Positions 34,002 through 44,396 of a stretch of DNA of 64,000 nt are shown one piece after another. Under the pieces are notes generated by a model. That model saw only the letters and a program-made list of their open reading frames with translations, was not told where the DNA came from and searched no databases. Position numbers and translations under genes: made by a program. Source of the stretch: Streptomyces litmocidini. Lineage in GTDB: Bacteria > Actinomycetota > Actinomycetes > Streptomycetales > Streptomycetaceae. Position 1 is the first letter of the stretch; each line of letters starts with the position of its first letter. Location of the stretch: positions 434,001 to 498,000 of the forward strand of contig NZ_BMTQ01000001.1 of the NCBI RefSeq assembly GCF_014649755.1. The letters run 5' to 3'.

Positions 34002-35102
34002 ATGATCGCCTACGAGTGCCCGCGCTGCCGGATCCAGTCCCCCACCGACGCCCTCACCTGGTGTTGTCCGCGATGCCGCGGCCCCTGGGACCTCGCGTTC
34101 ACGAGTGCGCCGGTCTCCCTTCCGTCACTCGCCCCACGCGTGAATTCATTGTGGCGTTACACGGAGGCGCTGCCTCCGCTCCCGTACGGGCCCGAGGTGA
34201 GCCTCGGGGAGGGCCGCACACCGCTCGTCCGCCTCACCGACTCGGTTTCGGCCAAACTCGACTTCCTCATGCCGACCCTGTCCTTCAAGGACCGGGGCGC
34301 CGTGATGCTCGCCGCGCACGCCCGCCGGCTGGAGCCCCGCACGGTCCTCGCCGACAGCAGCGGCAACGCGGGCACGGCGATCGCGGCGTACGGCGCGCGG
34401 GCCGGACTCGACTGCGTCGTGTACGTCCCCGGGGGCACGTCCCCCAAGAAGCTGGAGCAGATCCGGGCCCACGGGGCCCGGGTCGTCGAGGTGCCCGGCG
34501 ACCGCGAGGCGACGGCCCGGGCGGCGCGCGAGGCCGCCGACGAGCCGGGCGTCTTCTACGCCTCGCACGTGTACAACCCGTACTTCCTGCACGGCACCAA
34601 GACCTACGTGTACGAGCTGTGGGAGGAGCTCTGCGGGCGCCTCCCGGACACGATCGTCGTCCCCGTCGGCAACGGCACCCTGCTCCTCGGCGCCGCCCTC
34701 GCCCTCGACGAGCTGCACCGCCACGGCCTCGTCGACACCCGGCCCGCCCTGGTGGCCGTCCAGGCGGCGGCCGTGTCCCCGCTGGCCGAGGCCTTCCACG
34801 CGGGCGCGGAGGACCTCACCCGGCCGGCCGCCACCCGTCCCACGCTCGCCGAGGGCATCGCGATCCCGGCTCCGCCGCGCGCCCGCCAGGTCCTGCGGGC
34901 GGTCCGCGCGACGGGCGGCACGTTCCTGACGGTGACGGAGGACCAGATCCGTACGGCGCAAAGGGACCTGGCCCGCCGGGGCCTGTTCGTCGAGGCGACC
35001 GGCGTGGCCTGCTGGGCCGCGGTGAACGCGGCCCCGCCCCGCCCCGGCCTCACGGTGGTGCCGCTGTGCGGGGCGGGCGCGAAGACCGGCCTCGTACCGT
35101 GA
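34002..35102 (+). CDS. Threonine-synthase-like PLP-dependent lyase with N-terminal zinc ribbon
   Basis: 366 residues from ATG 34002. An ATG at 33990 is also possible and neither has a clear ribosome site. The N-terminus carries C-P-R-C and C-C-P-R-C (about 6-30), a zinc-ribbon-like cap. The PLP fold follows: the Schiff-base Lys in L-S-F-K-D-R-G-A, the D-S-S-G-N-A-G-T loop, V-P-V-G-N-G-T-L-L as phosphate-binding loop, and P-L-C-G-A-G near the end. Related enzymes are threonine synthase and cysteate-synthase-like PALP proteins. Other threonine-biosynthesis genes are absent here, so the substrate is uncertain. Confidence 0.88.
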   Translation: MIAYECPRCRIQSPTDALTWCCPRCRGPWDLAFTSAPVSLPSLAPRVNSLWRYTEALPPLPYGPEVSLGEGRTPLVRLTDSVSAKLDFLMPTLSFKDRGAVMLAAHARRLEPRTVLADSSGNAGTAIAAYGARAGLDCVVYVPGGTSPKKLEQIRAHGARVVEVPGDREATARAAREAADEPGVFYASHVYNPYFLHGTKTYVYELWEELCGRLPDTIVVPVGNGTLLLGAALALDELHRHGLVDTRPALVAVQAAAVSPLAEAFHAGAEDLTRPAATRPTLAEGIAIPAPPRARQVLRAVRATGGTFLTVTEDQIRTAQRDLARRGLFVEATGVACWAAVNAAPPRPGLTVVPLCGAGAKTGLVP

Positions 35103-35120
35103 CCGGAACCCGGCGCGGAT

Positions 35121-35210
35121 CGGCACCCGCACCGCGGCCCTGGGCTCGGGCACGAACCGGCACCCGCACCGCGACCGGGGCTCCGGCGGCGGATCGGCAC
35201 CCGCACCGCG
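35121..35210. repeat. 37-bp tandem repeat, three units
   Basis: The core CGGCACCCGCACCGCG occurs at 35121-35136, 35158-35173 and 35195-35210, each 37 bp apart. Flanking GGCGG(A)TC words extend the units and resemble the 3' end of the DUF4232 gene (35229-35236), whose stop codon follows directly. Confidence 0.75.
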
Positions 35211-35231
35211 ACCGGAGCCCCCGACGGCGGA

Positions 35232-35993
35232 TCAGAACTCGTCGGCGCCGTTGCGGAGCTCGTACGTCCAGTAACCCGTCTTCGCGGCGGCCTCGTCGAC
35301 CGCCAGGCCGCCGGCGGGGGCCTTGACCACGATGCTGCCCTCGGCCGGGCCCTGGGCGGCGAAGAGGTTCACGTTGAACTCGTTCACGACCTTGTTGTCC
35401 TCGTGGGCGCCGCCGAGGGCGATCCGCACGTTCGCGTAGGCGGGCGCGCCGGGCTTCAGGACGACCGGCGCGGCCGGCTTGCTCTTCGCGACGGCCGGGA
35501 CGTCCTTGGCGGTCTGGATCGGGCCGAAGGCGATGAGCGGGTACTCCAGCAGGGTGCACGAGCGGCCGGAGGTGTTGGTGGCGGTGAGGGTGATGTGCTC
35601 GGTCGGCACCTCGTCCGCCTTCGCCGCCGTGACCTTGATGTCGCCGTAGGCGCAGGCGGGGGCCTCGGCGGAGCTCTTCCCGCCGGTGGAACCGGTGGAG
35701 CCGGTGGAGCCGGTCTTCGAGCCGCCGGTGGAGCCGGTGGAGCCGCCCGCCGTGGAACCGCCGGTGGCCGAGCCGCCCGTGGAACCGGAGCCGCTCTTCG
35801 TGGCGGTCTGGTCCGCCGTGGCGCCGCCGGCCGTGCCGTTGCTCCCCGTACCGGCGGTGGACTGGGAGGAGCTCGCGCTCCCCGCGTCCTTGGCGCCGGC
35901 GGCGTCGTCCCCGCCGCCGCAGGCGGTCAGCCCCAGCGAGAGGGCGGCGACGGCGGCGGCGGCCAGGACGGTGTGCTTGCGGTGGTTGCGCAT
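35232..35993 (-). CDS. DUF4232 lipoprotein with Gly/Ser/Thr-rich linker
   Basis: 253 residues from ATG 35993. The signal contains lipobox L-G-L-T-A-C at about residue 25. A long low-complexity linker (about 30-108) with repeats of S-T-G-G and G-S-T-G is followed by a DUF4232 domain (about 112-253) with C-A-Y-G-D-I-K-V, R-S-C-T-L-L-E-Y-P and a late G-Y-W-T-Y-E-L. Two Cys in the domain likely form a disulfide. Cell-surface protein of unknown function, common in streptomycetes. Confidence 0.88.
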   Translation of the reverse strand: MRNHRKHTVLAAAAVAALSLGLTACGGGDDAAGAKDAGSASSSQSTAGTGSNGTAGGATADQTATKSGSGSTGGSATGGSTAGGSTGSTGGSKTGSTGSTGSTGGKSSAEAPACAYGDIKVTAAKADEVPTEHITLTATNTSGRSCTLLEYPLIAFGPIQTAKDVPAVAKSKPAAPVVLKPGAPAYANVRIALGGAHEDNKVVNEFNVNLFAAQGPAEGSIVVKAPAGGLAVDEAAAKTGYWTYELRNGADEF

Positions 35994-36121
35994 GGTGGTT
36001 CTCCCCCGTTGACGCGGTCGGTCGGGGCGCCCGCTCGACGCGTGTGCCCCGCGGCACCGGCCTGTTCTCCCGGTGCTGCATCCAGCTTCCCGGTCGGCGC
36101 TGCCGTCCCGCTTGCGTACCG

Positions 36122-38767
36122 CTAACGATTCGCTGTCAGCCGCGAGAGATGCTCCGCCGCCCGCGCCGAACCCTCGGTGAAACCGGCCGCGTCGGCCGCG
36201 GCGATCGCCCGTTCCAGCTGGTCAGCCGCCTCTTCCAAGCGACCGATACCGGCCAGCGCCTCGCCCCGGGTGATCTGCAGCGAGGCCCGGACGACCACCG
36301 CGTCGGGAGACACCAGTTCCCCGGCGCGAAGAGTGTGCGCGAGCGCCGCCTCGTACTCCTCCATCCTCAGGCAGTGGCCCGCCAGGTGCTGGAGGGTCAG
36401 CACCTGGGTGGAGGGGTGGCCGGTGCGGTCGGCGAGGTCGACGGCGTGCAGCATGAGCAGCCCGGCCCGCTCGTGCTCGCCGGTCGCGTCCAGGACGGCG
36501 GCGTGGTTGACGTACGCGATGGCCTCGCTGATCGGGTCGCCGGCCCGGGCGGCCAACCCGGGCGCCTTCTCCAGGTGGACCAGGGCCTCGGCGCTCCGGC
36601 CCTCCTCGTGCAGGATCCAGCCGAGCAGGGCACGCGCGCGCGACTGCGCGTCGAGGTCGCCGATCGCCTCGGCCGAGGCGAGCCCGGCCTCCAGGAGCGG
36701 GGTCCAGCCGTCCCCGATGCGGCTGAGCATCAGCGGCCACGGCACGAGCGCGAGCCGCCAGGCCCGGTCGTGCATCCCGAGGGCGGCCGCGGCGGCGACG
36801 GCGCCCTCCAGGGCGGTCCGCTCGGCCGCGTACCAGTCGAGCGCAGCCGTGCGGTCCTCGAACTCCCTGGTCGCGGCGGGCCGCCGGGCGTCGGCGGGCA
36901 GCGAGTAGCAGGGCTGCGAGCCGGGCTCGGCGGCGGCGTCGGCCGCGAGGCCCGTGTAGAGGTAGTGGTCGAGGAGCCGGGGCAGGCCCTCGGGGTCGGC
37001 CTGCGGGGCGAGATGGCGCGCGTAGAGGCGCACCAGGTCGTGCGGCGTCCAGCGGCCGGGAACGGCCTCGGTCAGCAGGTGCGCGGCGGCGAGCCGGTCC
37101 AGGTCGGCGGAGGCCTGCCCGGGCGTCGTCCCGGCGAGCGCGCCCGCCGCGAACCGGTCCAGGTCGGACCCGGTGTGCAGACCGATCGCGCGGAACATCC
37201 GGGCGGCGGACTCCGGGATCTGCTGCACGGTGAGGCGCAGCGCGGCGGAGACGCCCCGGTCCTCCACGTCGAGCAGCGCCAACCGGCTCTGTTCGTCCGC
37301 GAGTTCGCCGACCATCGCGTCGAGCGTCCACTGCGGCCGCTCGGCCAGGCGGGCCGCCGTCACCCGGAGCGCGAGCGGCAGGCCGTCGCAGAGCCGGGCG
37401 AGCCGGCCGGCGGCGGCCGGTTCGGCGGCGATCCGCTCCTCGCCGAGCACGGTCGTGAGCAGGGCGGCCGAGGCGGCCGCCTCGAGGTGCCCGAGCGGCA
37501 CGGGGCGGGCGGCGTCGGAGGCGACGAGGCCGCCGAGCCGGTCGCGGCTGGTGACGAGGGTGGCGCAGTGGTCGCCGCCGGGCAGCAGCGGCCGGACCTG
37601 CTCGGAGGAGCGGGCGTTGTCGAGGACGACGAGCAGCCTGCGTCCGGCGGTGAGGGAGCGGAACAGCGCCCCGCGCGCGTCGACGGTCTCGGGGATCCGC
37701 TGCGGCGGGACGCCGAGGGCGAGCAGGAAGTCCCGCAGGACGGCGGCCGTCTCGGGTGCCGGGGTGTCGCTGAAGCCGCGCAGGTCGGCGAAGAGCCGCC
37801 CGTCGGGGAAGTCGGTGCGCCGCTCGTAGGCCCAGTGGACGGCGAAGGCGGTCTTGCCGACGCCGGCCGGCCCGGTGACGAGACAGACGGGACCGTCCCC
37901 GGCGCGCACGGCACGGTCGAGCGCGGCCAGCTCGGCGCCGCGGCCGGTGAAGCCGCGCGGCGCCCGCGGCAGGCCCTCCGGCGCCGGGGTCCTGACCTCG
38001 ACGGCGGGACGGGGCACGGAGACGGGCCCGGCGGAGCGGAGCAGCGTCGCGTACGCCTCGCCGAGGGTCTCGCCGGGGTCGACGCCCAGCTCCTCGGCGA
38101 GCAGCCGGCGGGTCCTGTGGTACCAGTCGATCGCGTCCGACTGCCGGCCGGAGCGGGCGAGCGCCAGCATCAGCGCGGCGGCCAGGGACTCGCGCAGCGG
38201 GTGGGCGACGGCCTCGGTGCGCAGGACGGCGGCGGCCCTGCCGTGCTCGCCGAGCTGCCCGTACGCCTCCGCCAGCGCCTCCACCGACGCGAGCCGCATC
38301 TCCTCCAGGCCGCTCGCGGCGGCTTCGAGGGGCCGGCTGTGCACGGTGCCGGTGAGCGCGGGCCCCTGCCAGTACGACAGCGCCTCCCGCAGCATCCGCA
38401 CCGCGTCGGCGGGCTGCCGCTGCACCCCGGCGAGCCCGACGAGCTCCTCGAAGCGGTGGGCGTCGACGAGCGACTCCGGCATCCGCAGCACATAAGCGGT
38501 CCCCTGCGTCGCGAGCTCGACCCCGTACGCCTCGGCCCCGTGCTCGGCGAGCAGCGCCCGCAGCCGCGAGACGTGCCCCTGGAGGACGGTCTTGGCGTGC
38601 GTGGGCGGCTCCTCCTCCCACAGGGCGTCGATCAACTGACCGACGTTCACGGCACTGTTGGGCCGCAACAGCAGCATGGCCAGCAGACTGGACCGCTTGG
38701 CGGGCCCCAAGGCTACGTCCCTGTCCTCCGTCACCAGCGCGACGGAGCCGAGCAGCCTGAACTCCAC
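36122..38767 (-). CDS. AfsR/SARP-type transcriptional regulator with NB-ARC and TPR domains
   Basis: 881 residues from GTG 38767 behind GGAGG. The N-terminal OmpR-like winged helix (M-E-F-R-L-L-G-S-V-A-L, then N-V-G-Q-L-I-D-A-L-W) is followed by the bacterial transcriptional activator domain (about 95-240), an NB-ARC ATPase (Walker A G-P-A-G-V-G-K-T about residue 300, Walker B R-R-L-L-V-V-L-D-N-A), and C-terminal TPR-like helices (about 640-880). It has the AfsR layout of a DNA-binding switch regulated by ATP, activating genes for secondary metabolism or development. No biosynthetic cluster is adjacent. It is a single gene flanked by the DUF4232 gene and the ychF terminator. Confidence 0.95.
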   Translation of the reverse strand: MEFRLLGSVALVTEDRDVALGPAKRSSLLAMLLLRPNSAVNVGQLIDALWEEEPPTHAKTVLQGHVSRLRALLAEHGAEAYGVELATQGTAYVLRMPESLVDAHRFEELVGLAGVQRQPADAVRMLREALSYWQGPALTGTVHSRPLEAAASGLEEMRLASVEALAEAYGQLGEHGRAAAVLRTEAVAHPLRESLAAALMLALARSGRQSDAIDWYHRTRRLLAEELGVDPGETLGEAYATLLRSAGPVSVPRPAVEVRTPAPEGLPRAPRGFTGRGAELAALDRAVRAGDGPVCLVTGPAGVGKTAFAVHWAYERRTDFPDGRLFADLRGFSDTPAPETAAVLRDFLLALGVPPQRIPETVDARGALFRSLTAGRRLLVVLDNARSSEQVRPLLPGGDHCATLVTSRDRLGGLVASDAARPVPLGHLEAAASAALLTTVLGEERIAAEPAAAGRLARLCDGLPLALRVTAARLAERPQWTLDAMVGELADEQSRLALLDVEDRGVSAALRLTVQQIPESAARMFRAIGLHTGSDLDRFAAGALAGTTPGQASADLDRLAAAHLLTEAVPGRWTPHDLVRLYARHLAPQADPEGLPRLLDHYLYTGLAADAAAEPGSQPCYSLPADARRPAATREFEDRTAALDWYAAERTALEGAVAAAAALGMHDRAWRLALVPWPLMLSRIGDGWTPLLEAGLASAEAIGDLDAQSRARALLGWILHEEGRSAEALVHLEKAPGLAARAGDPISEAIAYVNHAAVLDATGEHERAGLLMLHAVDLADRTGHPSTQVLTLQHLAGHCLRMEEYEAALAHTLRAGELVSPDAVVVRASLQITRGEALAGIGRLEEAADQLERAIAAADAAGFTEGSARAAEHLSRLTANR

Positions 38768-38966
38768 CTGTTACCTCCGCGATCCCTGTCCTTCGAGCCC
38801 CCTCACCCCGGCTCTGAGGATACGTGCGAGTAGCGCCCCGCCCGCCCCCGGCGTTCCCCGCCCCCCGCCCCGCCGTCGCTATCCGGACACGGCGGTCGAC
38901 CTCCCGGAGCCCCCCCCCGACGCCTCCCCGAGCCGGCGGCACGGCCCCTTCCACGGACAGACCACG

Positions 38967-39006
38967 CCGGAAGGGGCCGGACTCCGCGGAGTCCGGCCCC
39001 TTCCGG
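38967..39006 (-). terminator. 40-bp perfect palindrome, ychF terminator
   Basis: The arms 38967-38986 and 38987-39006 are exact complements with no intervening loop. It sits about 13 bp past the ychF stop codon (39020). It can act in both directions but only ychF ends here. Confidence 0.85.
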
Positions 39007-39019
39007 GGTGCGGATGCGA

Positions 39020-40108
<1,089 letters not shown>

Positions 40109-40269
40109 GGTGGCGACTTCCTGAAGTGTGGATGGTGGGCCGATTCCCCAGTTTACGGGCGGGCCGAACCGGCCAGTGACGGAGACCTTCGGTCGTTCTC
40201 GGGGGCAAGGTCACCCAAAGGGCGTGTCCCGGACCTGGTTCCCGCCCCTTTCCGACCTACGTTGGTCGG

Positions 40270-40944
40270 GTGGAGCAGCACAGGACAAGCCAGCCGCAAG
40301 GCCGCCGAAGGCCGCAGACCCCCACGACGCCGCCGGTCGCACCGCCCGGCGCTCTCGTGGAGGGCGCGGCCGTCTACCGCGTGACCGGCAGAGCGGGCCG
40401 TGCGCCCGGTCGCGCCCGGGTGGAGCGGGCCGCGGTCGCCGGAGGTCCGGCGGCACGTGCGCCCGGCCGGCCGGGCGGGCGCCGACCCGTGCCGCCGGTC
40501 GTCCTCGCCCTGCGCCGGCTCCCCTCGCCCCGACTCACCGGGCTCGGCGCCGGGCTCTTCGCCTCCGCCGTGATGCTGGCCCTCGGTCTCCTCGACCAGC
40601 TGCTCCTGGACGGCTCCCCCGCCGTCTACGGGCTGCTGTTCCTGCCGGTCAGCGCCCTGACCGCGCTCTGGGTACGGACCGCCGACCTGGTCACCGCCCC
40701 GATCGGCGTCCCCATCGCCTTCGCCGTCGGCGTCGTGCCCATCGCGGGTGGCACGGGCGGCTTCGGCGGCCAGGCCATGGCCGTCGTGACCGCCCTCGCG
40801 GTGCACGCCGGCTGGCTCTACGGCGGCACCCTCGTCGCCGGTGTCATCGCGAGCATCCGCAAGGTGCGGGAGATGGGGCGGCGGCACCAGCGTGCTGCGG
40901 CGGCCGCCGCAGCGGCGGCGGCGGGGCGGCGGCCCGTGGCGTAG
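40270..40944 (+). CDS. DUF6542-domain membrane protein
   Basis: 224 residues from GTG 40270. TACGTT at 40258-40263 ends 6 nt before the GTG and no Shine-Dalgarno sequence is present, so the transcript is probably leaderless. The first 75 residues are Pro/Arg/Gly-rich and probably disordered. Three to four membrane spans follow (about 85-110, 118-140, 145-165, 172-195). The C-terminal cytoplasmic tail is basic then poly-Ala (eleven Ala interrupted only at its ends). Function unknown. Confidence 0.82.
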   Translation: MEQHRTSQPQGRRRPQTPTTPPVAPPGALVEGAAVYRVTGRAGRAPGRARVERAAVAGGPAARAPGRPGGRRPVPPVVLALRRLPSPRLTGLGAGLFASAVMLALGLLDQLLLDGSPAVYGLLFLPVSALTALWVRTADLVTAPIGVPIAFAVGVVPIAGGTGGFGGQAMAVVTALAVHAGWLYGGTLVAGVIASIRKVREMGRRHQRAAAAAAAAAAGRRPVA

Positions 40945-40945
40945 G

Positions 40946-41006
40946 CAGGATCCCGGACAGCCGGATCCAGGACAGCAGGATCCCGGACAGCCGGATCCAG
41001 GATCCC
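40946..41006. repeat. 30-bp tandem repeat with GGATCCCGGACAG core
   Basis: Two units (40946-40975 and 40976-41001, the second slightly truncated) followed by another GGATCCC. The repeat starts directly after the DUF6542 stop codon (40942-40944). Its GGATCCCGG word is shared with the palindrome array at 4309-4369. It lies between two convergent genes and may help end transcription. Confidence 0.75.
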
Positions 41007-41021
41007 CCGCCCGTACCCCCC

Positions 41022-41777
41022 TCAGACCAGCCTCGCCGCCGTCCCCGCCGCCATTCCCGCCCCCACGATCCCCGCGTTGTTCTGCAGCTCCGCCGGGACG
41101 ATCTTCGCGCGGACGCCCTCGATCAGCGGCAGGAACTTGTCCGCCTTGCGGCTCACTCCGCCGCCGATGATGAACAGCTCGGGCGAGAAGAGCATCTCGA
41201 CGTGCGCGAGGTACTTGCGCAGCCGTCGGGTCGCCCAGTGCTCCCAGGTGAGGCCCTCGTCCTCCTTGGCCCTGGTCGAGGCCCGGGTCTCCGCGTCGTG
41301 GCCCTTGAGCTCCAGGTGGCCCAGCTCGGTGTTGGGGACGAGCCTGCCGTCGACGAAGACGGCCGAGCCGATGCCCGTGCCGAGGGTCAGCAGGATCACC
41401 GTGCCCTTGCGGCCCCGGCCCGCGCCGAAGGTCATCTCGGCGATCCCGGCCGCGTCCGCGTCGTTCAGGACGGTCACCGGGAGCCCGCCGAGGCGGTCGC
41501 TGATCAGGGCGCCCGCGTCGACGCCGATCCAGGACTTGTCGACGTTGGCGGCCGTACGGACGGTGGAGCCGGTCACGACGCCGGGGAAGGTCACCCCCAC
41601 CGGTCCCGTCCAGCCGAAGTGCGTCACGACCTCCGCGACGCAGCCCGCCACACCGTCGGGTGTGGCGGGCTGCGGGGTCAGTACTTTGTGGCGCTCCTCG
41701 GCGAGCGCTCCGTGTGCCAGGTCCACGGGGGCGCCCTTGATGCCCGTACCGCCGATGTCCACTCCGAAGACGTTCAT
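41022..41777 (-). CDS. ppgK: Polyphosphate glucokinase (ROK family)
   Basis: 251 residues from ATG 41777. A GTG nine bases upstream is an alternative. ROK fold: F-G-V-D-I-G-G-T-G-I-K-G-A phosphate loop at the N-terminus, G-V-T-F-P-G-V-V, the catalytic Asp in V-L-N-D-A-D-A-A-G, the phosphate-binding L-T-L-G-T-G-I-G-S-A, and E-L-G-H-L-E-L-K-G, diagnostic of actinobacterial PPGK. It phosphorylates glucose using polyphosphate (and ATP). The zinc-type ROK Cys cluster is absent, as expected for this subgroup. Confidence 0.95.
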   Translation of the reverse strand: MNVFGVDIGGTGIKGAPVDLAHGALAEERHKVLTPQPATPDGVAGCVAEVVTHFGWTGPVGVTFPGVVTGSTVRTAANVDKSWIGVDAGALISDRLGGLPVTVLNDADAAGIAEMTFGAGRGRKGTVILLTLGTGIGSAVFVDGRLVPNTELGHLELKGHDAETRASTRAKEDEGLTWEHWATRRLRKYLAHVEMLFSPELFIIGGGVSRKADKFLPLIEGVRAKIVPAELQNNAGIVGAGMAAGTAARLV

Positions 41778-41807
41778 GGACCCCACCGTAAGGGCAGGCG
41801 CGCCGCG

Positions 41808-42851
41808 TTACTCCTCGACCGGCGCGACGGGCGCGGTCGCCGCGAGCTTCTCGGCCTCGGCCCGCAGGTCCTTGTTGCGGAGCTCCTTGGGCAGCGAGAA
41901 GGTCAGGGACTCGTCCGCCGTCTTGACGATCTCCACGTCCGCGTAGCCGCGCTCGGCGAGCCACTCCAGGACCTCCTGCACGAGGACGTCCGGGACGGAG
42001 GCTCCGGAGGAGAGGCCGACGCTGGTCACGCCCTCCAGCCAGGCCTCGTCGATCTCACTGGCGAAGTCGACCAGGTACGCGGCGGGGACGCCGGCCTGCT
42101 TGGCGACCTCGACCATGCGGATCGAGTTGGAGGAGTTCTTCGAGCCGACGACGATCACCAGCTCGGCCTGGCCGGCGAGCTCCTTGATGGCGGTCTGGCG
42201 GTTCTGCGTGGCGTAGCAGATGTCGTCGGACGGCGGGGAGATCAGCTGCGGGAACTTCTCCTTCAGCGCGTCGACCGTCTCCATCGTCTCGTCGACCGAG
42301 AGGGTGGTCTGGGAGAGCCAGACGACCCGGGAGGGGTCGCGGACCTCGACCTTGGCCACGTCCTCGGGGCCGTCGACCAGCTGGATGTGGTCGGGCGCCT
42401 CGCCGGAGGTGCCGATGACCTCCTCGTGGCCCTCGTGGCCGATGAGGAGGATGTCGAAGTCCTCCTTGGCGAAGCGGACGGCTTCCTTGTGGACCTTGGT
42501 GACCAGCGGGCAGGTGGCGTCGATGGTCGCGAGCCGGCCCGCGCGGGCCTCCTCGTGGACGGTGGGGGCGACGCCGTGCGCGGAGAACATCACGATGTTG
42601 CCCGGCGGCACCTCGGTCGCCTGGTCGACGAAGATCGCGCCCTTCCGCTCCAGCGTCTGGACCACGTACTTGTTGTGGACGATCTCGTGCCGGACGTAGA
42701 TCGGCGCCCCGTACTGCTCCAGGGCCTTCTCGACGGCGATCACGGCACGGTCCACGCCCGCGCAGTAGCCACGGGGAGCGGCGAGCAGGACACGCTTCGG
42801 GCGGTTCGTCGCGGAGGCGGAATCGGGCGTCGGCGCGGGCGTTGCAGTCAT
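41808..42851 (-). CDS. ispH: 4-hydroxy-3-methylbut-2-enyl diphosphate reductase (IspH/LytB)
   Basis: 347 residues, ATG at 42851 chosen. TACGAT (complement of 42859-42864) ends 7 nt upstream, indicating a leaderless mRNA. An ATG at 42860 is less likely because it overlaps that box. The three iron-sulfur Cys motifs are clear: [31 protein letters not shown]. The substrate-binding F-S-A-H-G-V-A-P and the S-S-N-S-I-R segment are present. Last step of the MEP isoprenoid pathway. Divergent from the APC permease gene. Confidence 0.98.
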   Translation of the reverse strand: MTATPAPTPDSASATNRPKRVLLAAPRGYCAGVDRAVIAVEKALEQYGAPIYVRHEIVHNKYVVQTLERKGAIFVDQATEVPPGNIVMFSAHGVAPTVHEEARAGRLATIDATCPLVTKVHKEAVRFAKEDFDILLIGHEGHEEVIGTSGEAPDHIQLVDGPEDVAKVEVRDPSRVVWLSQTTLSVDETMETVDALKEKFPQLISPPSDDICYATQNRQTAIKELAGQAELVIVVGSKNSSNSIRMVEVAKQAGVPAAYLVDFASEIDEAWLEGVTSVGLSSGASVPDVLVQEVLEWLAERGYADVEIVKTADESLTFSLPKELRNKDLRAEAEKLAATAPVAPVEE

Positions 42852-42914
42852 GCGTCCCATCGTAAGGCCGCGTCGGTGAGCGGTTGGAGCGGCGCCGTGG
42901 CCGAAACTGGCGCC

Positions 42915-44267
42915 ATGGCTCAGGAGACGCAGGTGGCGGACCACGAGGGACTCAAGCGGAATCTCGGATTCCGCGACCTTGTCGTGTACGGGCTGCTGTT
43001 CATCGCCCCCATGGCGCCGGTCGGCGTCTTCGGGACGCTCGACGCGAAGTCGCACGGGGCCGTCGCACTGGTGTACGTCGTGGCGACCGTCGCCATGGCG
43101 TTCACGGCGTTCAGTTACGCCCAGATGGTGCGGGTCGCGCCGCAGGCCGGTTCCGTCTTCACGTACGCGCGCAAGGGCCTCGGGGAGGGGCCGGGGTTCA
43201 TCGCCGGGTGGATGGCGATGCTCGACTACCTGCTGATCCCGGCCGTCGCCTACCTCTTCGCGGGCATCGCGATGGAGGCGCTGGTCCCGGAGGTGGACCG
43301 GTGGGTGTGGACCGGGATCGCCGTGGTGGTCACCACGCTGCTGAACCTGTGGGGCGTGCGGGCCGCGGCCCGGGTCGGCTTCGCGGTGCTCGCGATGGAG
43401 ATCGTCGTCCTGCTGGTCTTCGTCGTGTCGGCGGCGGTGGTGCTCGCACGGGACGGGGCGCTGCGCGACGGGTGGTCGCCGCTCACCGGCGACGCCTCGT
43501 TCTCGCTCGCCGCGGTGGTGGGCGCGGTCTCGGTGGCCGTCCTGTCGTACCTGGGCTTCGACGCGATCGCCTCCTTCGCGGAGGAGGTCACGGGGGGCTC
43601 GCGGAAGGTGGCGCGGGCGGTGCTGTTCTGCCTGGCGCTGGCGGGCGCCCTGTTCGTGGCCCAGACCTGGCTGGTGGCGCTCCTCGAACCGGCCTCCTCG
43701 GCCGAGCTCGCCGCCGACCCGGCCAAGCAGGGCTCGGCCTTCTACGACGCCGTGGACGCCTCCGTCGGCGACTGGCTGCACGACCTGGTGGCGGTGTCGA
43801 AGGCGATCGGCGCGGCCTTCGCGGCGCTCGCGGGGCAGGCGGCGGGCGGCAGGCTGCTGTTCGCGATGGGCCGCGACCGGCGCCTTCCGCACGTGCTGGC
43901 CCGCACCGACGGCGGCGTCCCCCGGGTGGCGCTGCTGGTGGCCGCGACCGTGACGATGATCGCGGCGGTGTGGGCGGCGCGCCGGGACGACGGCCTCGAC
44001 CACCTGGTCTCGGTGGTCGACGTCGGCGCGCTGACCGCCTTCGTCCTGCTGCACGCGAGCGTGGTGGGCTGGTTCGCCGTGCGGCGGGCGGAGGGGCCGC
44101 CGCACTGGCTGAAGCACGTCGTGCTGCCGGTGGTCGGTGCGGCGATCCTGATCGCGGTGATCGTCGAGGCCTCGGCCGCCGCGCAGGTGGTGGGGGTGGT
44201 GTGGCTGGGGGTGGGTCTCATCGTCCTCTCCGTCCAGGGCGCGACGAGGACGCCCCCGCGCGCGTAG
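42915..44267 (+). CDS. APC-family amino acid permease
   Basis: 450 residues from ATG 42915. About twelve membrane spans. The first carries the APC motif ([20 protein letters not shown]), and span six contains [17 protein letters not shown], the F-D-x-x-A/S-x-x-x-E-E signature of amino acid:polyamine exchangers. Substrate not predictable, though homologues take up amino acids or polyamines such as putrescine. The 3' end including the stop codon is repeated downstream (44260-44304). Confidence 0.93.
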   Translation: MAQETQVADHEGLKRNLGFRDLVVYGLLFIAPMAPVGVFGTLDAKSHGAVALVYVVATVAMAFTAFSYAQMVRVAPQAGSVFTYARKGLGEGPGFIAGWMAMLDYLLIPAVAYLFAGIAMEALVPEVDRWVWTGIAVVVTTLLNLWGVRAAARVGFAVLAMEIVVLLVFVVSAAVVLARDGALRDGWSPLTGDASFSLAAVVGAVSVAVLSYLGFDAIASFAEEVTGGSRKVARAVLFCLALAGALFVAQTWLVALLEPASSAELAADPAKQGSAFYDAVDASVGDWLHDLVAVSKAIGAAFAALAGQAAGGRLLFAMGRDRRLPHVLARTDGGVPRVALLVAATVTMIAAVWAARRDDGLDHLVSVVDVGALTAFVLLHASVVGWFAVRRAEGPPHWLKHVVLPVVGAAILIAVIVEASAAAQVVGVVWLGVGLIVLSVQGATRTPPRA

Positions 44268-44304
44268 GCCCTTCCCCGCGCGTAGGCCCTTCCCGCGCGC
44301 GTAG
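44260..44304. repeat. 17-18-bp tandem repeat starting in the APC permease stop codon
   Basis: GCGCGTAGGCCCTTCCC occurs at 44260 and 44278, and its GCGCGTAG start again at 44297. The first copy contains the TAG stop codon of the permease (44265-44267), so the array is a duplication of the gene's own 3' end. Confidence 0.75.
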
Positions 44305-44396
44305 AGCCCGTACGAGGCGGCCGGGGCTCCCGGGACGGGCCGGGTCGGCCGCCGCGCGCCCCTGACGTTGTCGTACCGCGCGGTTACGCTCGGTCC

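Noticed and set aside
40128..44267. A single 1379-codon frame joining several plus-strand regions
   Set aside because: Only its last part is real (APC permease from 42915). The rest is antisense to ppgK and ispH.
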